From Pedobacter quisquiliarum (GTDB lineage Bacteria; Bacteroidota; Bacteroidia; Sphingobacteriales; Sphingobacteriaceae), in contig NZ_BMIL01000001.1 in the NCBI RefSeq assembly GCF_014642175.1, positions 372,001-436,000 on the forward strand: a stretch of 64,000 nucleotides of DNA, read 5' to 3'. Under the pieces are notes generated by a model, which was given only the letters and a program-made list of their open reading frames with translations, made no database searches and was not told where the DNA came from. This document shows, piece by piece, positions 9,030 through 17,671 of the stretch. The position numbers and the translations under genes were made by a program. Position 1 is the first letter of the stretch, and every line of letters begins with the position of its first letter.

Positions 9030-10892
9030 ATGTTATTGAAGACCATCTGGACACTCATCAGGTATTATTGCTTCTGGTTGCTATTCTTTTTTCTGGAGCG
9101 ACTCGTATTTATCCTTTATAATGCGCCGAGGCTAGCCACACAATCTTTTTCTGAAGTACTGCCTGCCTTTCGCTTTGGCTTATGGATGGACGCGTCTATG
9201 GCGGGTTACATCTGCGCAGTGCCTCTTTTAATCTTCTTGATCAGCTGGTATTTTCCCCGGCTAAATGTTCCAGCAGGTATTCTAAAATACTACACGTGGA
9301 TATTGGTTGCAATTTGTTCGTTGCTCACCGTCATCAACTTCAACATCTATAGAGAGTGGGGCACCAAGGTAAATTATCGAACCTTCGAATTTGCCATTCA
9401 CTCCCCGAAAGAGGCGTTGGCAAGCAGTAGATCTTCGCCCTTACTGCTGAGCTTTACCATACTATTTGCTTTGATTATTGTCGCTGTGTTTTTAGCCAGG
9501 ATCATCATCAACTGGCACATCAACAGAAAAGGGCACTTGCTGGGTAAACTTGCCGCTAGCTTATTGCTGGCGGGTCTAACGGTCCTATCCATTCGTGGTG
9601 GTTTTCAGGATGCTCCAATGAATGAAAGCATGGCATATTACTCCACAAATTTAACGCTAAATTATGCAGCGGTAAATACAGAGTGGGGGCTGGCCACAGA
9701 CATCAAAAATGCAAAGTACAACACCAAAAATCCATATGCATACTTCAGTAGAGAAAATGCCCTGCAGACCATAGCAGGGTTTTATGAAAAGCCTGACAGT
9801 GCGGGCTTGCAGATTTTGACCACCGCAAAGCCCAATGTGGTGCTGATCATTATGGAAAGCCATACCGGCAATGTGGTCGAATCTTTGGGTGGCGAACCGG
9901 GTATTTCAAATTCCATAGAACGATTAAAAGGGGATGGGATATTCTTCGACCAGATTTATTCTGCTGCGGGCCGGACAGATAAAGGGGTAGTTGCCGTACT
10001 GAGTGGATTTCCTGCACAGGCATCCCGAAGCATCATGAAAGAAAACAGCAAGCAGTCGGCCATACCGGCGCTTAGCCAGATCTTCAGCAGGAATGGCTAC
10101 GTAACACCTTTTTTCTATGGTGGAGAATCCAGATTTGCAAACATGAAGTCTTATCTGCTCAGCCATGATGTGAAGAAGATTATTGAAAAAAGCAGCTTTG
10201 ATAAGCAGTACCTGAATTCGAGCTGGGGCGCTTTCGACGGGCCGGTTTATCAACGTATGACCCAGGAACTAGCTACAGAGCAGCAACCATTCTTTGCAAC
10301 GATGCTGACGCTTACCAATCACGAACCCTTTGGGTTGCCTGTTCCACCTCGTTATAAGGGCGACAATACCGAAGACAAGTTTCGCAGTACCGCCTTTTAC
10401 GCAGATTCCTGTTTAGGTGCTTTCATCGAACATGCAAAAAGTCAGCCCTGGTATAACAACACCTTGTTTGTCGTTGTCGCAGATCACGGACATTTCCTAC
10501 CGCGCACAGACCTGGAGATTTTCGATCCACGCAGGTATCGTATTCCGCTCTTGTTTTTCGGGCCGGTAATTAAACCGGCGTTTAAGGGTAAAACCATCCA
10601 TATGATTGGTGGACAAACTGATATTGCCAATACCTTACTGACCCAGCTAAACATAGATGCAAAAGCATTTACCTGGAGTAAAGATCTGCTGAACCCTGCT
10701 TCAAAACCTTTTGCCTTCTACAATTGGGACCAGGGCTTCGGGTTTATGACTCCGGAAAACACCATTGGATTTGATGCCGTGAGTAAACAAGTCATCTATA
10801 GCACCAAGCCCAATCAGACCAATGCAGACCCTGCGGTAATCGCAGCTAAATCCTTCATGCAGGAAGTTTATCAGCAGTACATGGAATATTAG
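9030..10892 (+). CDS. LTA synthase-family membrane phosphatase/transferase (alkaline phosphatase fold)
   Basis: The protein has about five membrane spans in residues 1-205 and then a periplasmic alkaline phosphatase-like domain. Metal and catalytic residues are in place: Glu276 in VLIIMESHTG, the likely nucleophile Thr316 in AAGRTDKGVVAVLSG, and Asp485-His486 in VVADHGHF. This is the architecture of LtaS and of the OpgB/MdoB-type phosphoglycerol transferases. Gram-negative Bacteroidota lack lipoteichoic acid, so the substrate is more likely a lipid- or glycan-linked phospho-group; I cannot tell which. Length (620) is typical. The stop overlaps the stop of the convergent DUF1264 gene by four bases. 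Confidence 0.85.
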   Translation: MLLKTIWTLIRYYCFWLLFFFLERLVFILYNAPRLATQSFSEVLPAFRFGLWMDASMAGYICAVPLLIFLISWYFPRLNVPAGILKYYTWILVAICSLLTVINFNIYREWGTKVNYRTFEFAIHSPKEALASSRSSPLLLSFTILFALIIVAVFLARIIINWHINRKGHLLGKLAASLLLAGLTVLSIRGGFQDAPMNESMAYYSTNLTLNYAAVNTEWGLATDIKNAKYNTKNPYAYFSRENALQTIAGFYEKPDSAGLQILTTAKPNVVLIIMESHTGNVVESLGGEPGISNSIERLKGDGIFFDQIYSAAGRTDKGVVAVLSGFPAQASRSIMKENSKQSAIPALSQIFSRNGYVTPFFYGGESRFANMKSYLLSHDVKKIIEKSSFDKQYLNSSWGAFDGPVYQRMTQELATEQQPFFATMLTLTNHEPFGLPVPPRYKGDNTEDKFRSTAFYADSCLGAFIEHAKSQPWYNNTLFVVVADHGHFLPRTDLEIFDPRRYRIPLLFFGPVIKPAFKGKTIHMIGGQTDIANTLLTQLNIDAKAFTWSKDLLNPASKPFAFYNWDQGFGFMTPENTIGFDAVSKQVIYSTKPNQTNADPAVIAAKSFMQEVYQQYMEY

Positions 10893-11677
10893 TGGTGTTC
10901 CGCTGGCGTCGGCTGGCCCTGATGTTTGTGCTGCGCACTATCCGCCTTATTGGAGATTACAAACTGTCGGATTTCTCCTTTTTGCCATGCATCTGCCATC
11001 GGGTCAATCGGCAGCGCTTTGATGTCTGCACGCTTTTTCCTGTTCTCTGCACTGGATACGTTGAAACGCTTATCTCTTGCATCCACCAGCTCTTTATGCA
11101 ATTGTCCATCTTTGGTGAAGCCCATCATGATCATTGGCGAACCCACCGGGAGGGTTCGTTCCTGGTCCGTATGCCAGGTGTGGATGGTCTTTCCATATGT
11201 GTTTACCAGCTTTTCCATTAGCTCATACTCCGCTACTTCCGGTATGCCAGGGGCGATAAGGGTTCCGGATTTCACTTCGTGAACATGGGAGTGCCATAGC
11301 TTTTTTTCTTCTGCAGACAGGGTCTTGAAAAGCTTGGCGGTAATGATGTATTCTATGCCCATGATCTTAGGACTGCCTTCATTGCCATCAAAAATGATCG
11401 CCTGATATACATCTTCATTCAGCTGATTGACATAATGATGTGCTTCCATTTGTGCGTTGATGTTGCCATTATAGAAGTGAAAACCATCCAGATAGGCATT
11501 AAACTTCCGTAATGGGGATTTATCCTGCAGCAGATCAGCGCCGGTATTCAGCACTTTGTCTTTCGTCGATTTCTCGTCCCCTGGAGCAGTGACATTAGAT
11601 GGGGTATTCCCACCACCACAGGAACTTAATCCAATTGCCCCGATCATCAGGTATGTAAGTGTACGTATCGTATTCAT
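10889..11677 (-). CDS. DUF1264 (OBAP-like) lipoprotein
   Basis: Starting at the ATG at 11677, the protein opens with a lipoprotein signal and a lipobox ending in LSSC followed by Gly-Gly-Gly, so it should be membrane-anchored. The body matches the DUF1264 family, known in plants as oil body-associated proteins: LRKFNAYLDGFHFYNGN, QMEAHHYVNQLNEDVYQ, GIEYIITAKLF, LWHSHVHEVKSG and TYGKTIHTWHTD are the conserved, His-rich blocks. The C-terminus is again His-rich (AQHKHQGQ...EHH). The upstream 26 codons of the longer reading start at a non-ATG and are left out. Function in bacteria is unknown; the conserved His residues suggest metal binding, which is inference. Confidence 0.8.
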   Translation of the reverse strand: MNTIRTLTYLMIGAIGLSSCGGGNTPSNVTAPGDEKSTKDKVLNTGADLLQDKSPLRKFNAYLDGFHFYNGNINAQMEAHHYVNQLNEDVYQAIIFDGNEGSPKIMGIEYIITAKLFKTLSAEEKKLWHSHVHEVKSGTLIAPGIPEVAEYELMEKLVNTYGKTIHTWHTDQERTLPVGSPMIMMGFTKDGQLHKELVDARDKRFNVSSAENRKKRADIKALPIDPMADAWQKGEIRQFVISNKADSAQHKHQGQPTPAEHH

Positions 11678-11810
11678 AAAGCCAGTTTTTAGGGGTTCAA
11701 CCATTTTAAAAACTGCAACAACTGCAAATGGTTTGCACAAATTAGAAAGAGGCAAGTGTTGAACCTACAGTGAGGGAAGTACTGCAATTACAAGGCGGAA
11801 CCTGCTGGAA

Positions 11811-13412
11811 TTAGAAAGAAGCAGGTGCTGGCTGGTTCGATTTTACATTTACAATGGTCCGGTTCAAATAGGGGTACACGGCGATCAAGAGTATGATGAC
11901 CAACAGGCACCAGCTGATCAACTCGTAGTAGTCGATGGCATAACGCAGCTGACTTTGTACAACCACTGACTTGTGCATCAACCTGTCGGCCATTACTTTG
12001 GCCTGTTCTGGTGCAATCCCTTTTGCAACAAATGATTGTTTATACGCACTTAGCTTTTGCACAGCGATGGGATCCAATGCCGTGATGTGTTGTTGAAAGC
12101 GGTCGTAATGCACACGCTGTTTCACCAAAGAATAGTAGTTGATGAAAGCAATGCTACAGCTAAAACCGAAGAACCGGAAGAATACACCCGTAGCAGATGC
12201 CATGCCACCAAGCTGTGCTGGCACTGCAGACACCATGTATAAGATGAGTGGAGACATCAGCAAGCCTGCGCCCGCCCCCTGTATAAACAAGGGCAGTAAA
12301 TAAGCAGTCTCAATTGCCTCGCTACTGAACAACATGCGCATCCAAAGGTGAAAGATCAGCATCAGCCCAAATCCCGCCATGAGGATTAGCCGCATAGGCT
12401 TTTTCATGATAATTAACCTCGAACTTACAAAGGCAGTGCATACAATGCCTGCGGAATTTGCGAGTAACATATAGGCAATGTGTATCGGGTCCATGCCCAT
12501 AACTGCGGCGAAATAACTATTTGTTACGTTCAATGCACCTCTACAGATATAAAGTGCAAAGATCAGCACTGCACCCACTTTGAAGTTGCGGTATTTGTAT
12601 ACTTCCAGGCTTAAATATGGCCGTTTCAGATAAAGTTGTCTGAGGATATGCAGGGAAAGGAACAACACAATTGCCACCAGACTCCACACCATACGCTTGT
12701 CTTCAAACCAGTAATACTGCTGTCCGTAAACCAACATATAGCCAACCAACAGGAGCAGCGCTGCATAAATCACAAAACTCTGCCAGTCCAGCTTATATAA
12801 ATGTGATTTATCGCTTAGCCGCGCCTTGTTCAATAGAAAGTAAAGTAGAATGACGCCTGGAATAAATACGAACATCAGCCCCTTATAAAGGACGTTGAAG
12901 TCAAAGGTTTCCAGGATGGGGGAGGTGACCATCATGCTAATTTGCGACACACACAGCAGCATTCCGTAAAAGATGGAGTAGCCGATTTCTCTTGCCCGTT
13001 CTCCGCGAAGCTGCCTGAACACCAAGGTAATGCAGATGCTTGAAATGGAGCAGTTCGCCATACCCTGGATGAAGCGGAAAGTGAAAAGCACAGGCAAATT
13101 GTGCGTGCTGAAGCAGATGTAAGTTGCACCAAGCTCAAGTATAGCTCCAAGCAGCAAGTACTCCTTGACGGCGATGTAGTTAAAAAACCGGCGTTCCAGC
13201 GCAAAAAAGCTGGTTACAGCAGCATAGAACGCGATGCCCGAGTACTGAACATCCATTGGTTCAAAGCCATAAAATCCTGAAGCGGCATTTATGTTTGCAC
13301 TCGATATGCCGAACAGCCCCATTGTTGGAATGATGACCATGAAGAGCGCCACCTTCATGAGCCAGGCGGGTACCCAGGCTTTTACGGCCTCATCTGTGTG
13401 CTTGTCGAACAT
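11811..13412 (-). CDS. MFS multidrug efflux permease, EmrB/QacA-like
   Basis: An inner-membrane proton-driven exporter of 533 residues with many hydrophobic spans, in the size range of the 14-span DHA2 group. RFIQGMANCSISSICITLVFRQLRGERAREIGYSIFYG contains the usual loop and charged cytoplasmic motif of these transporters. The start ATG shares one base with the TGA of the upstream emrA-like gene, so translation is coupled. With the membrane fusion protein and TolC-like gene it should form a three-part pump across both membranes. The substrate cannot be read from the sequence. Confidence 0.87.
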   Translation of the reverse strand: MFDKHTDEAVKAWVPAWLMKVALFMVIIPTMGLFGISSANINAASGFYGFEPMDVQYSGIAFYAAVTSFFALERRFFNYIAVKEYLLLGAILELGATYICFSTHNLPVLFTFRFIQGMANCSISSICITLVFRQLRGERAREIGYSIFYGMLLCVSQISMMVTSPILETFDFNVLYKGLMFVFIPGVILLYFLLNKARLSDKSHLYKLDWQSFVIYAALLLLVGYMLVYGQQYYWFEDKRMVWSLVAIVLFLSLHILRQLYLKRPYLSLEVYKYRNFKVGAVLIFALYICRGALNVTNSYFAAVMGMDPIHIAYMLLANSAGIVCTAFVSSRLIIMKKPMRLILMAGFGLMLIFHLWMRMLFSSEAIETAYLLPLFIQGAGAGLLMSPLILYMVSAVPAQLGGMASATGVFFRFFGFSCSIAFINYYSLVKQRVHYDRFQQHITALDPIAVQKLSAYKQSFVAKGIAPEQAKVMADRLMHKSVVVQSQLRYAIDYYELISWCLLVIILLIAVYPYLNRTIVNVKSNQPAPASF

Positions 13413-14473
13413 CAGTTTACCTTACGAATCAGTACTTCAGCATTCATTCCGGCGCGTAGCGTGGCGATTTCTTCAGGCTTGTCAACCAGCCTGATTCTTA
13501 CGGGCACACGTTGTACAATCTTCACAAAGTTGCCAGTGGAGTTATCTGGCGGAAGGAGTGAAAAGCTTGATCCCGTAGCTGGTGAAAGGGACTCGATCTT
13601 TCCCATGAATGTTCTTCCCGGGTAAGCGTCTGTCGTGATCTCCGCCATCTCGCCCACATGCATATGTCGTAACTGCGTTTCTTTGAAGTTCGCCACAACC
13701 CACTTGCCAGCCTCCTGATCCACGATGTAAGCCAGGGTTTGTCCTGCTTGTACCATCTGCCCCGGCTGAATCGTTCTGCGTCCCATTTTACAATCATAAG
13801 GCGCAACAACTACCGTATAACCTACGTCGAGCTTATTCCTGTTCAGCATCGCTTCGCGACGTTTAATCTCCGCCTCTGCCACGTCTGTTTGTACCCTGGT
13901 GTCCTGAACCTTAGATTTGTCTGCCTCGTAGTTCTTCAGTGCAGACTCATAGTTTGCACGTGCAACCTCCAGTGCCGTTTGTACATTTTCCAGTTGCTGA
14001 CGGGTAGCGGATTCTACATCATATAATTTCTTGTATCGTGCAAATTCCTGTTCTTCATGGTGCAGCCTGGCTTTTGCAGCAATAATCTGCGACTCATTAA
14101 TCTGCGCTGAGGCGGTACCGCTTCCGATATGGCTCTTCAGCACCGCAAGCTGCGCCTTTGCATTTGCAAGTTCTGCCTGTGCCTGCTGTTCCTGAAGCTC
14201 ATATTCACGATTGTCGATCATGATGAGTGTATCGCCCTTCTTGATCTCCTGATTTTCTTCAAACCGGATTTCCTTTATAAATCCACCTACTCGTGAGGTT
14301 ACTGGATTGATGTATTCCTGTACTTGTGCATCGTTTGTTTCTTCATATCGGTAGAGGTCCCATAGTGTAAAGCAACCCCAAATGACCAGCACCAGCAGTA
14401 TAGCACCTGCAATGCAGGCTGTAATTTGCGTAATGAGTTTATCCGTTCGGGAATGGTCGGTATTTGTTGTCAT
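13412..14473 (-). CDS. HlyD/EmrA-family membrane fusion protein
   Basis: Periplasmic adaptor linking the MFS pump to the outer-membrane channel. One membrane span lies at about residues 13-34 (ITACIAGAILLVLVIWGCF), followed by the biotinyl-lipoyl-like half INPVTSRVGGFIKEIRFEENQEIKKGDTL, a long coiled-coil hairpin (about 80-200), the second lipoyl half VVAPYDCKMGRRTIQPGQMVQAGQ and a beta-barrel region. Length (353) is normal. It begins one base after the tolC-like stop and ends overlapping the permease start, which shows a tight operon. Confidence 0.9.
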   Translation of the reverse strand: MTTNTDHSRTDKLITQITACIAGAILLVLVIWGCFTLWDLYRYEETNDAQVQEYINPVTSRVGGFIKEIRFEENQEIKKGDTLIMIDNREYELQEQQAQAELANAKAQLAVLKSHIGSGTASAQINESQIIAAKARLHHEEQEFARYKKLYDVESATRQQLENVQTALEVARANYESALKNYEADKSKVQDTRVQTDVAEAEIKRREAMLNRNKLDVGYTVVVAPYDCKMGRRTIQPGQMVQAGQTLAYIVDQEAGKWVVANFKETQLRHMHVGEMAEITTDAYPGRTFMGKIESLSPATGSSFSLLPPDNSTGNFVKIVQRVPVRIRLVDKPEEIATLRAGMNAEVLIRKVN

Positions 14474-14474
14474 G

Positions 14475-15818
14475 TTAAAGATTACCTATAGTGTTAAGGA
14501 GTTGGAAGTATTGTAGTTGTGCGGCAATTTTGGCGGCAGCGAGATCAAACTGTGTTTGAAGAAGTTGGGTGTTGGATTCAAGCAGGTCGGTGACCAGCGA
14601 GAGTTGATTGAAGTAGGTGTTGGTTACGATTCTGGCACTTTCCTGTGCTTGCAGGACATTGGTTTCTGCAACCTGAATGCGGTTCATGGCCTCATTGTAC
14701 CTCAGGTAGCCTTCATTAACTTGCTGTCTGATCAGATCCTGAGTACGCAGGTGTTCCATTTCGCGGCTTTGTAGTTCAATTTGTGCCACCTTAACCTTGT
14801 GTTTATTATGATAAAAAGCATCCACAGCAAAACTTGCCTTTATTCCAGCGGTGCCTAAGCCGTACAGGTAATTTGCATAAGGATAGAATTGAATCTGTGG
14901 ATAGGAATATGCATAGTTCGCATACAAGCCTATCTTGGGATTTACATTGGCTTTTACATCCTTCAAATTCAATTTACTAAGCTTAGTTTCTTCTTCAGAA
15001 ATCTTCTGTTGATGCGAGCGTTGCATCGCTTGCGCCAGGTAGTCCTCATACTTCAACAGCACCGACGGCTGACTGGCGGATAAGGGCTCAGGAATAACAA
15101 CCTGATCATCAGGTTCATCCATCAGTATGTTCAACTTCTGCTGTGCAATCGCAATGTCGTTGTTGATTTCTTCCAGCGCTAACTTCTGACGGGAAAGTTG
15201 CAGTGTTGCGCGCAACACATCACTCTTAAGTACGACCCCGTTGATGTGCAGCTGGCAGATTTCCTTGAGCTGTCGCTCCTGATCTGCAATGTTGTTTTGA
15301 ATCAGAGACTTAAAAGCAATACTTCGTTGGAGATCCAGATAATATGTAGCGGCCTGGAGTTTTACTTCAGAAACACTTTCATTCCGACGTTCGGTATGGA
15401 GCTCATGTAATATCTGCTGCCTGCTGATGTTTGTTCTGGTTTTGCGACCATTGTACAGGTTTAAATAAGCGTCGCCGCCGACCTTATATAAAGTATGTTC
15501 TACAGGAAGCAGCTCCGGCTTGTGGAGTATACCTTTGGTGAACAATCCAAAGTTACTGACTCTGCCATACTCAGCCTCAGTGCCGATCTCCGGTAAACGC
15601 TCCGCTTTCGCATCCAGGATTTCTTCTGTACTTGCAGCCACCCTAAAACCCTCAATCTTGATGGTTTTATTATGTTGTATTACCTTTTCCCATACTTCAT
15701 TGAGCCCTAGCACACTTGGCGTTTTAGAAACAGATTGCGCAGCAGCATTTCCAATGATGAGCGTTAAAAATATAAAGGTACATGCAAGATACCTTTGGCA
15801 TTGATTTATGATGTTCAT
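14475..15818 (-). CDS. TolC-family outer membrane efflux protein
   Basis: Outer-membrane channel of the efflux system, first gene of the operon. From the ATG at 15818 a clear signal peptide runs to the AAAQS site near residue 28, then two repeats of the long alpha-helical TolC domain follow (447 residues in all). Helix-rich blocks such as RQQILHELHTERRNESVSEVKLQAATYYLDLQ and the mirrored second half support the call. The longer reading upstream would run into the divergent araC promoter and is not used. A box TACCTTTG (minus strand, 15836-15829) fits the TAnnTTTG -7 element of Bacteroidota and lies just upstream. Confidence 0.88.
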   Translation of the reverse strand: MNIINQCQRYLACTFIFLTLIIGNAAAQSVSKTPSVLGLNEVWEKVIQHNKTIKIEGFRVAASTEEILDAKAERLPEIGTEAEYGRVSNFGLFTKGILHKPELLPVEHTLYKVGGDAYLNLYNGRKTRTNISRQQILHELHTERRNESVSEVKLQAATYYLDLQRSIAFKSLIQNNIADQERQLKEICQLHINGVVLKSDVLRATLQLSRQKLALEEINNDIAIAQQKLNILMDEPDDQVVIPEPLSASQPSVLLKYEDYLAQAMQRSHQQKISEEETKLSKLNLKDVKANVNPKIGLYANYAYSYPQIQFYPYANYLYGLGTAGIKASFAVDAFYHNKHKVKVAQIELQSREMEHLRTQDLIRQQVNEGYLRYNEAMNRIQVAETNVLQAQESARIVTNTYFNQLSLVTDLLESNTQLLQTQFDLAAAKIAAQLQYFQLLNTIGNL

Positions 15819-15869
15819 AATTACAATGCAAAGGTACAGCAATGTGTTTTCTGGCATTTTATGTAATTT
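15819..15869. promoter_or_regulatory. Divergent promoter/operator between tolC and araC
   Basis: Only 68 bases separate the divergent starts. The minus strand carries TACCTTTG at 15836-15829, an exact TAnnTTTG match; I found no TTTG -33 box at the usual distance, and the leader would be very short. Imperfect inverted arms AATTACAATGC (15819-15829) and GCATTTTATGTAATT (15855-15869) flank the gap and could be the site of the AraC protein. This is suggestive only. Confidence 0.4.
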
Positions 15870-15886
15870 GCCTAAAATTATATGAT

Positions 15887-16690
15887 ATGAGCCAAACACC
15901 CATAGCACGCAACGTGGAGGAATATCTCCATTACATCGATGCCACGCCGGATGCCATTTTTGTGCTTCACGAAAAGTTAGAAAGGCGCTTTCCCGTGCAC
16001 CAGCATACAAAGGGCCAGCTGACCTACGTAGATGGAGGTCTGGCCTATGTACATGTTCAGGACAAGATCCTGGTTATCCCCGCAAGGCATTACATCTGGA
16101 TACCACCAGGTTTATTACACTTCCTGACGGTTAGGAGTTCTGCCACCGCCATCCGCACCATATATTTTACACTGGACACCACAGAAACATTCTACCAGCA
16201 GATGGGCATTTATCCTGTCGACAGTCTGCTATTGGAGATGCTTTTATTTACGGAACGCTTCGAGTGGGAGGTAGGTAAAACAAACCGGTATTATCCATTT
16301 CTGAAAGCTTTGTTCAATATTCTTCCAGACATCAGCAACAATCACCTGCATACGGTACTGCCTGTAACGCGTAATGAGCGGTTGGTGCCAATTCTAAAGT
16401 ACATGGAGGAGCATGTATCGGAAGTGCTTAGCCTTTCTTCCATCAGCAAAGCATTCTCTATTAGTGAGCGTACACTTTCACGCATATTTCAGTCGGAACT
16501 CAGCATCTCTTTCTTACAGTACTTAAAGCAGTTGAGGATGGTTAAGGCGGTGGAAATGATGCTTCAAACAGAGCTCACGTTAAGTGAAATTGCATATAGG
16601 ACCGGTTATCAGAGTATCGCTGCTTTCAGCAATACCTTTTATCAACTGACAAATGTTCGACCCTCCCAGTTTGCACAGTCCATACGGTAA
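15887..16690 (+). CDS. AraC-family transcriptional regulator of the efflux operon
   Basis: The N-terminal half is a cupin-like sensor (HQHTKGQLTYVDGGLAYVHVQDKILVIPARHYIWIPPGLLHFL, about residues 36-80). The C-terminal half has two helix-turn-helix units of the AraC type: VLSLSSISKAFSISERTLSRIFQSELSISFLQYLKQLRMVKAVEMM and LSEIAYRTGYQSIAAFSNTFYQLTNVRPSQF. I chose ATG 15887 (267 residues) over 15842 because the earlier start lies inside the promoter gap and adds a hydrophobic stretch foreign to the family. It is divergent from the efflux operon and probably controls it in response to an exported compound. The stop directly abuts the stop of the convergent usp gene. Confidence 0.87.
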   Translation: MSQTPIARNVEEYLHYIDATPDAIFVLHEKLERRFPVHQHTKGQLTYVDGGLAYVHVQDKILVIPARHYIWIPPGLLHFLTVRSSATAIRTIYFTLDTTETFYQQMGIYPVDSLLLEMLLFTERFEWEVGKTNRYYPFLKALFNILPDISNNHLHTVLPVTRNERLVPILKYMEEHVSEVLSLSSISKAFSISERTLSRIFQSELSISFLQYLKQLRMVKAVEMMLQTELTLSEIAYRTGYQSIAAFSNTFYQLTNVRPSQFAQSIR

Positions 16691-17575
16691 TTAGAATATC
16701 GGGAAGTGTGCTGCACCGCGGGGGTATATCAGCATTGGTGTATTTGCATCTGTTATCGTCGCCTTGGTGTGGCTGCTGTTGAACAGTCCTTCCAGAAAGC
16801 TTCTTTGATGGTGTACCATGGTCAGCAGATCGAACGCGACATGTTCTGATGCCCATTTTAGTCCAGCCGATACATCAGCATCCTGTATGTGGCGGTAGTA
16901 GATGTGTGGATAATTGATCTTGTTGCTTACTTCACATAAGAACTGCTGCACCTGATCTCGTTTTGCTTTAGTCTGCGCATGCTCCGGATCTGCAGAGATG
17001 TGTGCCAGCATGATGCTTGCATCACCATGATGCGCCAATGTAGCCAGCGATTGCACAATGTCTATATCCTCCAGGTTCAGGTCTGTTGCGAAAGCTATTT
17101 TGTGGATGGCCTTATACGTGATCTTATCTGGTACAACCAACACTGGAACCTTAGAAGCGCCAAGCATTTTATTCAGGTGATTACCGGAGATCAGGCTGCT
17201 AAATCCTTTGCGATGGTTAGCCATGATGCACAAGACAATATCGCGATCTGCGAAAAGTGCCTCGAGATGGTCCGTTACATTCCCCTCATCACAGCGGGTT
17301 TCGATTTTCGGGATAAAAGCAGCTCCAGGGTTTGCTGCCGCTAACTTGGATAATTTGGAAGCATTGAGCGCTAATTCCTTCCTGCTCGTCATTTCAAGTT
17401 CACCAGTATTCACAATCGGCCATGCAACCTGTGCCGCATAAGGTTGCGCAGCCGGATTTAAGTATGCATGATATAAGATGATGTTTGCGTGAATTGCCCT
17501 TGCAAGGTGAATCGCATACTCGGATGCATTTTCTGATCGTTCTGAGAAGTCGGTAAATACAACAAGCTTTTTCAT
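16691..17575 (-). CDS. Tandem-domain universal stress protein
   Basis: Two UspA folds in one chain of 294 residues. The first opens with KKLVVFTDFSERSENASEYAIHLARA (from residue 2); the second with IHKIAFATDLNLEDIDIVQSLATLAHHG (about 150-178). Each Usp domain of the ATP-binding kind carries a G-x2-G-x9-G-S/T motif near its end; here the first ends in RKGFSSLISGNHLNKMLGASKVPVLVVP, close to but not a strict match, so ATP binding is uncertain. I chose the ATG at 17575 because the longer reading adds 27 residues with no Usp character. It lies 96 bases downstream of the kinase of the Kai cluster and could be read from the same transcript. Confidence 0.88.
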   Translation of the reverse strand: MKKLVVFTDFSERSENASEYAIHLARAIHANIILYHAYLNPAAQPYAAQVAWPIVNTGELEMTSRKELALNASKLSKLAAANPGAAFIPKIETRCDEGNVTDHLEALFADRDIVLCIMANHRKGFSSLISGNHLNKMLGASKVPVLVVPDKITYKAIHKIAFATDLNLEDIDIVQSLATLAHHGDASIMLAHISADPEHAQTKAKRDQVQQFLCEVSNKINYPHIYYRHIQDADVSAGLKWASEHVAFDLLTMVHHQRSFLEGLFNSSHTKATITDANTPMLIYPRGAAHFPIF

Positions 17576-17671
17576 ATCCGTAAGTTTAAAGTCCTTAATC
17601 CTTAACTGCAGTTTAAAGGTCGGGAATATCAGCCGCTTATAATATGATTGCTGCATTAAATAATTGTGACC

